Assembly: GCA_030643545.1 (NCBI GenBank) | Contig: DAOWLE010000021.1 | Coordinates: forward strand, 1 to 34,515 | Length of the DNA: 34,515 nt | Reading direction: 5' to 3' | From: a bacterium | GTDB taxonomy: Bacteria; Patescibacteriota; Minisyncoccia; JAHIHE01; DAOWLE01 | Part shown: positions 32,578 through 34,515 of the stretch, piece after piece | How positions within the stretch are numbered: the first letter of the stretch is position 1 | Layout: each line of letters begins with the position of its first letter | Position numbers and translations under genes: made by a program | The notes under the pieces: model-generated | What the model saw: the letters and a program-made list of their open reading frames with translations, nothing else | Told to the model about the DNA's origin: nothing | Databases searched by the model: none

Positions 32578-32654
32578 CATCGAGTTCCTTGCGGCACTTC
32601 CTCTTTTCGGAGGAATTCTCGAGATTTCAAACCCTGGTAAGGTTCCGCGCTTAT

Positions 32655-32688
<34 letters not shown>

Positions 32689-33240
32689 AGGTCCCCGTCT
32701 ATTCCTTTGAGTTTTAAGCTTGCGCTCGTACTTCCCAGGCGGGACACTTATCGCGTTAGCTTCGACACTTGAAGGGTCGACACTTCAAATATCTAGTGTC
32801 CATCGTTTACGGCGTGGTATACAAGGGTATCTAATCCTTTTTTATGCCCACGCTTTCGTCTCTCAGCGTCAGATATGTTCCAGCTGAATGCCTTCGCCTT
32901 TGGTGTTCCCCATGATATCAACGGATTTCACCCCTACTTCATGAGTTCCATCAGCCTCTGACAATCTCTAGTCTAAACGTTTCAGATGCGGTTTCAAAGT
33001 TGAGCTCTGAAATTTAACACCTGACTATTTAAACCGCCTACAGACGCTTTACGCCCAATGATTCCGGATAACGCTCGAGGTCTCTGTATTACCGCTGCTG
33101 CTGGCACAGAGTTAGCAACCTCTTATTCCTTGGATAAGCTCAAATTAGCAGCTGATTTGTAATTGTTAAATTATATTTTTGGAGAAAAAATAGCGGGAGA
33201 CAAAAGAAAATTTATTTATCTCCCTTTTTCTTTGCTTCTT

Positions 33241-33519
33241 TTATCTTTTTAATATTATCTTTGTTTTCTTGTTCCCAAAGCTTTTCCTGAAAGTTACTCT
33301 TTTCCAATCTTTTGCTTGATATCTTTTTACGAATTCTATTCTTACTTTTAGTTCTGGAAAATCATAGCCAATCAATTCATTTGGTAATACAATAGAAAAA
33401 CTCGAAGAAAATATATTAGTCGTATTCATTAATTTTTCGTCTACATATTTTTCTATTTTATCTACTGTTTTTTTCTGTTGATCATTTGGATTTTCCAACT
33501 CTTCTGGTCCTAAAGCCAT
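33241..33519 (-). CDS. Hypothetical protein in the 16S insertion
   Basis: Starting at ATG 33519 (MALGPEELENPNDQQKK) the product has 92 residues: an acidic helix followed by beta-rich, basic C-terminus (VRIEFVKRYQAKDWKRVTF, KKTKIILKR). AAAGGAG lies about nine bases before this ATG, which decides the start over an upstream in-frame ATG at 33585 that has no ribosome site. The family is not recognised. It is last in the insertion operon. Confidence 0.6.
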   Translation of the reverse strand: MALGPEELENPNDQQKKTVDKIEKYVDEKLMNTTNIFSSSFSIVLPNELIGYDFPELKVRIEFVKRYQAKDWKRVTFRKSFGNKKTKIILKR

Positions 33520-33536
33520 TTTTCTTTTTTCTCCTT

Positions 33537-33635
33537 TTAATATATCAATTCTTTTGCTTCCAGCGCCGCGAGATGCACAGGGCATAATTGTTCACCATTT
33601 TCAGTTTGCCATACTGCTTTCAGGACATTCTTCAT
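33537..33635 (-). CDS. Possible 32-residue protein in the 16S insertion
   Basis: ATG 33635 gives MKNVLKAVWQTENGEQLCPV and continues LAALEAKELIY to a stop at 33537, 17 bases before the next ATG. An overlapping shorter ORF (33651-33601, MDVEEYEECPESSMAN) has the better-placed AAGGA ribosome site. Either one, or a frameshifted combination of both, fills the gap between the NADAR gene and the last gene of the insertion. No family is recognised. Confidence 0.3.
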   Translation of the reverse strand: MKNVLKAVWQTENGEQLCPVHLAALEAKELIY

Positions 33636-33663
33636 ATTCTTCTACATCCATTTTTCCTTTTTA

Positions 33664-34122
33664 TTATTTCCTTAACTCTTCTCTAATCTCATCTCTCACC
33701 TGCATCAATAATCTACCCAACCAATTTTCTCCTTTTTCACCCCAGAACATATCAGTCGGACTATCCTCGTGAATAACCGCATCGCCGGTTGCAAGTAATT
33801 TTTTTCGTAATTCTGGATTTTTAAATTTCGCTCTAAGCCCCTTTAGCATTACATCTACTTTCTTTGAATTCCAGTCATCAACCAATTCTTTTCCTTCTCT
33901 TAATGAACGACCTGCAATCATTGCTAAATATGGACTCGGCGCACTATTAATCCAACTTATTATGTATCCGCCTATGAAGCTTTTATCTTGTGCTTTCTGG
34001 GATTGATACCAATGCTCATTTGTCTGGTACGAAACACCATCAACCGTCTGCCAGCATCTCCAGAAATTACTAAGCCATCCATACTCCTTTCTCCTAAAAT
34101 AGAAATTTATTTCTTCTTCCAT
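33664..34122 (-). CDS. NADAR-family (YbiA-like) protein inside 16S rRNA
   Basis: NADAR proteins are N-glycosidases: YbiA-type members act on riboflavin intermediates, and others remove ADP-ribose from guanine in DNA as antitoxins to DarT-type toxins. The family pattern is clear: INFYFRRKEYGWLSNFW near the N-terminus, TNEHWYQSQKA at about 34-44, AMIAGRSLREGKELVDDW, VMLKGLRAKFKNPELRKKLL, and ATGDAVIHEDSPTDMFWG near the C-terminus. At 152 residues it is complete. AAGGA lies four bases before the ATG, and the gene follows the zinc-ribbon gene by nine bases. Its target is unknown. Confidence 0.87.
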   Translation of the reverse strand: MEEEINFYFRRKEYGWLSNFWRCWQTVDGVSYQTNEHWYQSQKAQDKSFIGGYIISWINSAPSPYLAMIAGRSLREGKELVDDWNSKKVDVMLKGLRAKFKNPELRKKLLATGDAVIHEDSPTDMFWGEKGENWLGRLLMQVRDEIREELRK

Positions 34123-34131
34123 TTTTCCTTT

Positions 34132-34365
34132 TTACAACTCCTCTTTTTTTACAAACTTTCCTAATGCTGCGTCGTAGTAAACAATATTGTCTTCCTCGTC
34201 AAACTGAAAATAAAAATGTCCACCTTTTTCATTATGCACTCTTCCGCACTCGTCACAAACAAATATTTCCTTTATTCCAAACATATATTCTATTTTAGAA
34301 ACATCCATCGTTTTTAACGCTTCTAATTCTAAGTGTCCTTTACATTTTTTATCCGAACATTTCAT
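34132..34365 (-). CDS. Small zinc-ribbon-like protein in the 16S insertion
   Basis: The 77-residue product has two metal-binding pairs, CSDKKC (3-8) and CDEC (37-40), followed by an acidic, aromatic C-terminus (HFYFQFDEEDNIVYYDAAL). This looks like a single zinc ribbon. AGGAGG lies about 12 bases before the ATG. It is the first gene after the 16S helix arm and is translated in the direction of the rRNA. Family and function are not recognised; a nucleic-acid or protein adaptor role would be typical of such folds. Confidence 0.6.
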   Translation of the reverse strand: MKCSDKKCKGHLELEALKTMDVSKIEYMFGIKEIFVCDECGRVHNEKGGHFYFQFDEEDNIVYYDAALGKFVKKEEL

Positions 34366-34515
34366 TTTTTTCTTTTTTCCTCCTTATTTTTTTAATTCTG
34401 CCATCCTTTACGGAAATGACAGAAAAGTGATTTTTACAATCACAAAACAGCCACTAATTTTGTTGTCCAAGAAAAGAACTTTACACCCCGAAGGGCTTCT
34501 TCGTTCACGCGGCGT

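Larger units (their letters stand above)
33129..34471 (-). other. Operon-bearing intervening sequence in 16S helix-17 region
   Basis: The rRNA 5' arm (34471-34436) begins CTTGGACAACAAAATTAG and the 3' arm (33166-33129) ends TTATCCAAG. The arms can pair over CTTGGA/TCCAAG, over AAATTAGTGGCTG/CAGCTGCTAATTT (two wobbles), and over TTTGTGATTGT/ACAATTACAAA. This extended helix leaves a loop of 1269 bases that holds the ORFs at 34365-33241. The site corresponds to E. coli about 440-490, a region of variable length in bacteria. The stem-plus-loop layout resembles rRNA intervening sequences cut out by RNase III in other bacteria. Confidence 0.8.

Noticed and set aside
33601-33651. UGA recoded as Gly (code 25) in the small insertion ORF
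   Set aside because: All core genes in the window read correctly with standard stops, and several end in TGA, so recoding is not supported.
33129-34471. Group I intron in 16S
   Set aside because: I found no recognisable P/Q/R/S core and the site is not a usual group I site; the long flanking helix fits an intervening sequence better.

Overview
This window looks like a piece of a Candidate Phyla Radiation (Patescibacteria) genome, most likely a Parcubacteria-like lineage. The DNA is very A+T-rich, proteins are rich in Lys, Ile and Asn, and many starts lack a Shine-Dalgarno motif. In-frame and intergenic G+C-rich palindromes of a kind common in this group interrupt genes. The 16S rRNA gene carries large protein-coding insertions and the CPR-type AGCAGCAGCGG version of the 515 primer site. 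Standard code fits: no conserved ORF needs UGA as a sense codon. The lineage is inferred from these traits, not from a database search.

Layout. 1-2611 (+) is the end of an S10-type ribosomal protein cluster (rplB fragment, rpsS, rplV, rpsC, rplP) with unusually long spacers. It stops after rplP and is followed by ftsZ under its own promoter, then a Nudix hydrolase. 4402-4828 (+) holds tRNA-Thr, a GTG-started rpmG that is easily missed, and a tRNA-Trp sitting inside a broken tRNA-Trp-like copy. 4831-16882 (-) holds an Elp3-like enzyme, the primary sigma factor with a histone-like Lys tail, a GT4 glycosyltransferase, a CDF transporter, an endonuclease Q-like PHP protein, a SufB/SufD-like protein with SufC, a GH38 alpha-mannosidase and an MPGP-type HAD phosphatase. 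A 420-base gap with nested inverted repeats separates these from a PEGA-domain membrane protein (+). 18408-28608 (-) holds polX, murF, an alpha/beta hydrolase, serS, an MscS channel and four uncharacterised proteins. Two tiny membrane proteins with strong promoters and ribosome sites lie between them on the + strand. A tRNA-Ser(UGA) and a truncated tRNA-Ser copy follow.

28972-31570 (+) is a GT-A glycosyltransferase / GH130 / DUF3175 cassette bounded by 45/49-identical direct repeats that each contain a terminator. The window closes with a 16S rRNA gene (-, 5' end outside), which is not followed by a 23S gene.

The most unusual part is the 16S gene. In the helix-17 region a long imperfect stem carries a loop of about 1.27 kb encoding a small operon: a zinc-ribbon protein, a NADAR-family (YbiA-like) protein and one or two unknown small proteins, each with a ribosome site. 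In the helix-40 region a perfect 20-bp inverted repeat brackets a GIY-YIG nuclease ORF. Helix 44 is also lengthened. These look like intervening sequences built on extended rRNA helices; no group I intron core was recognised. Mannose-related enzymes (GH38, MPGP, GH130, two glycosyltransferases) form a second theme, suggesting that this otherwise reduced genome makes or recycles a mannose-containing glycan.
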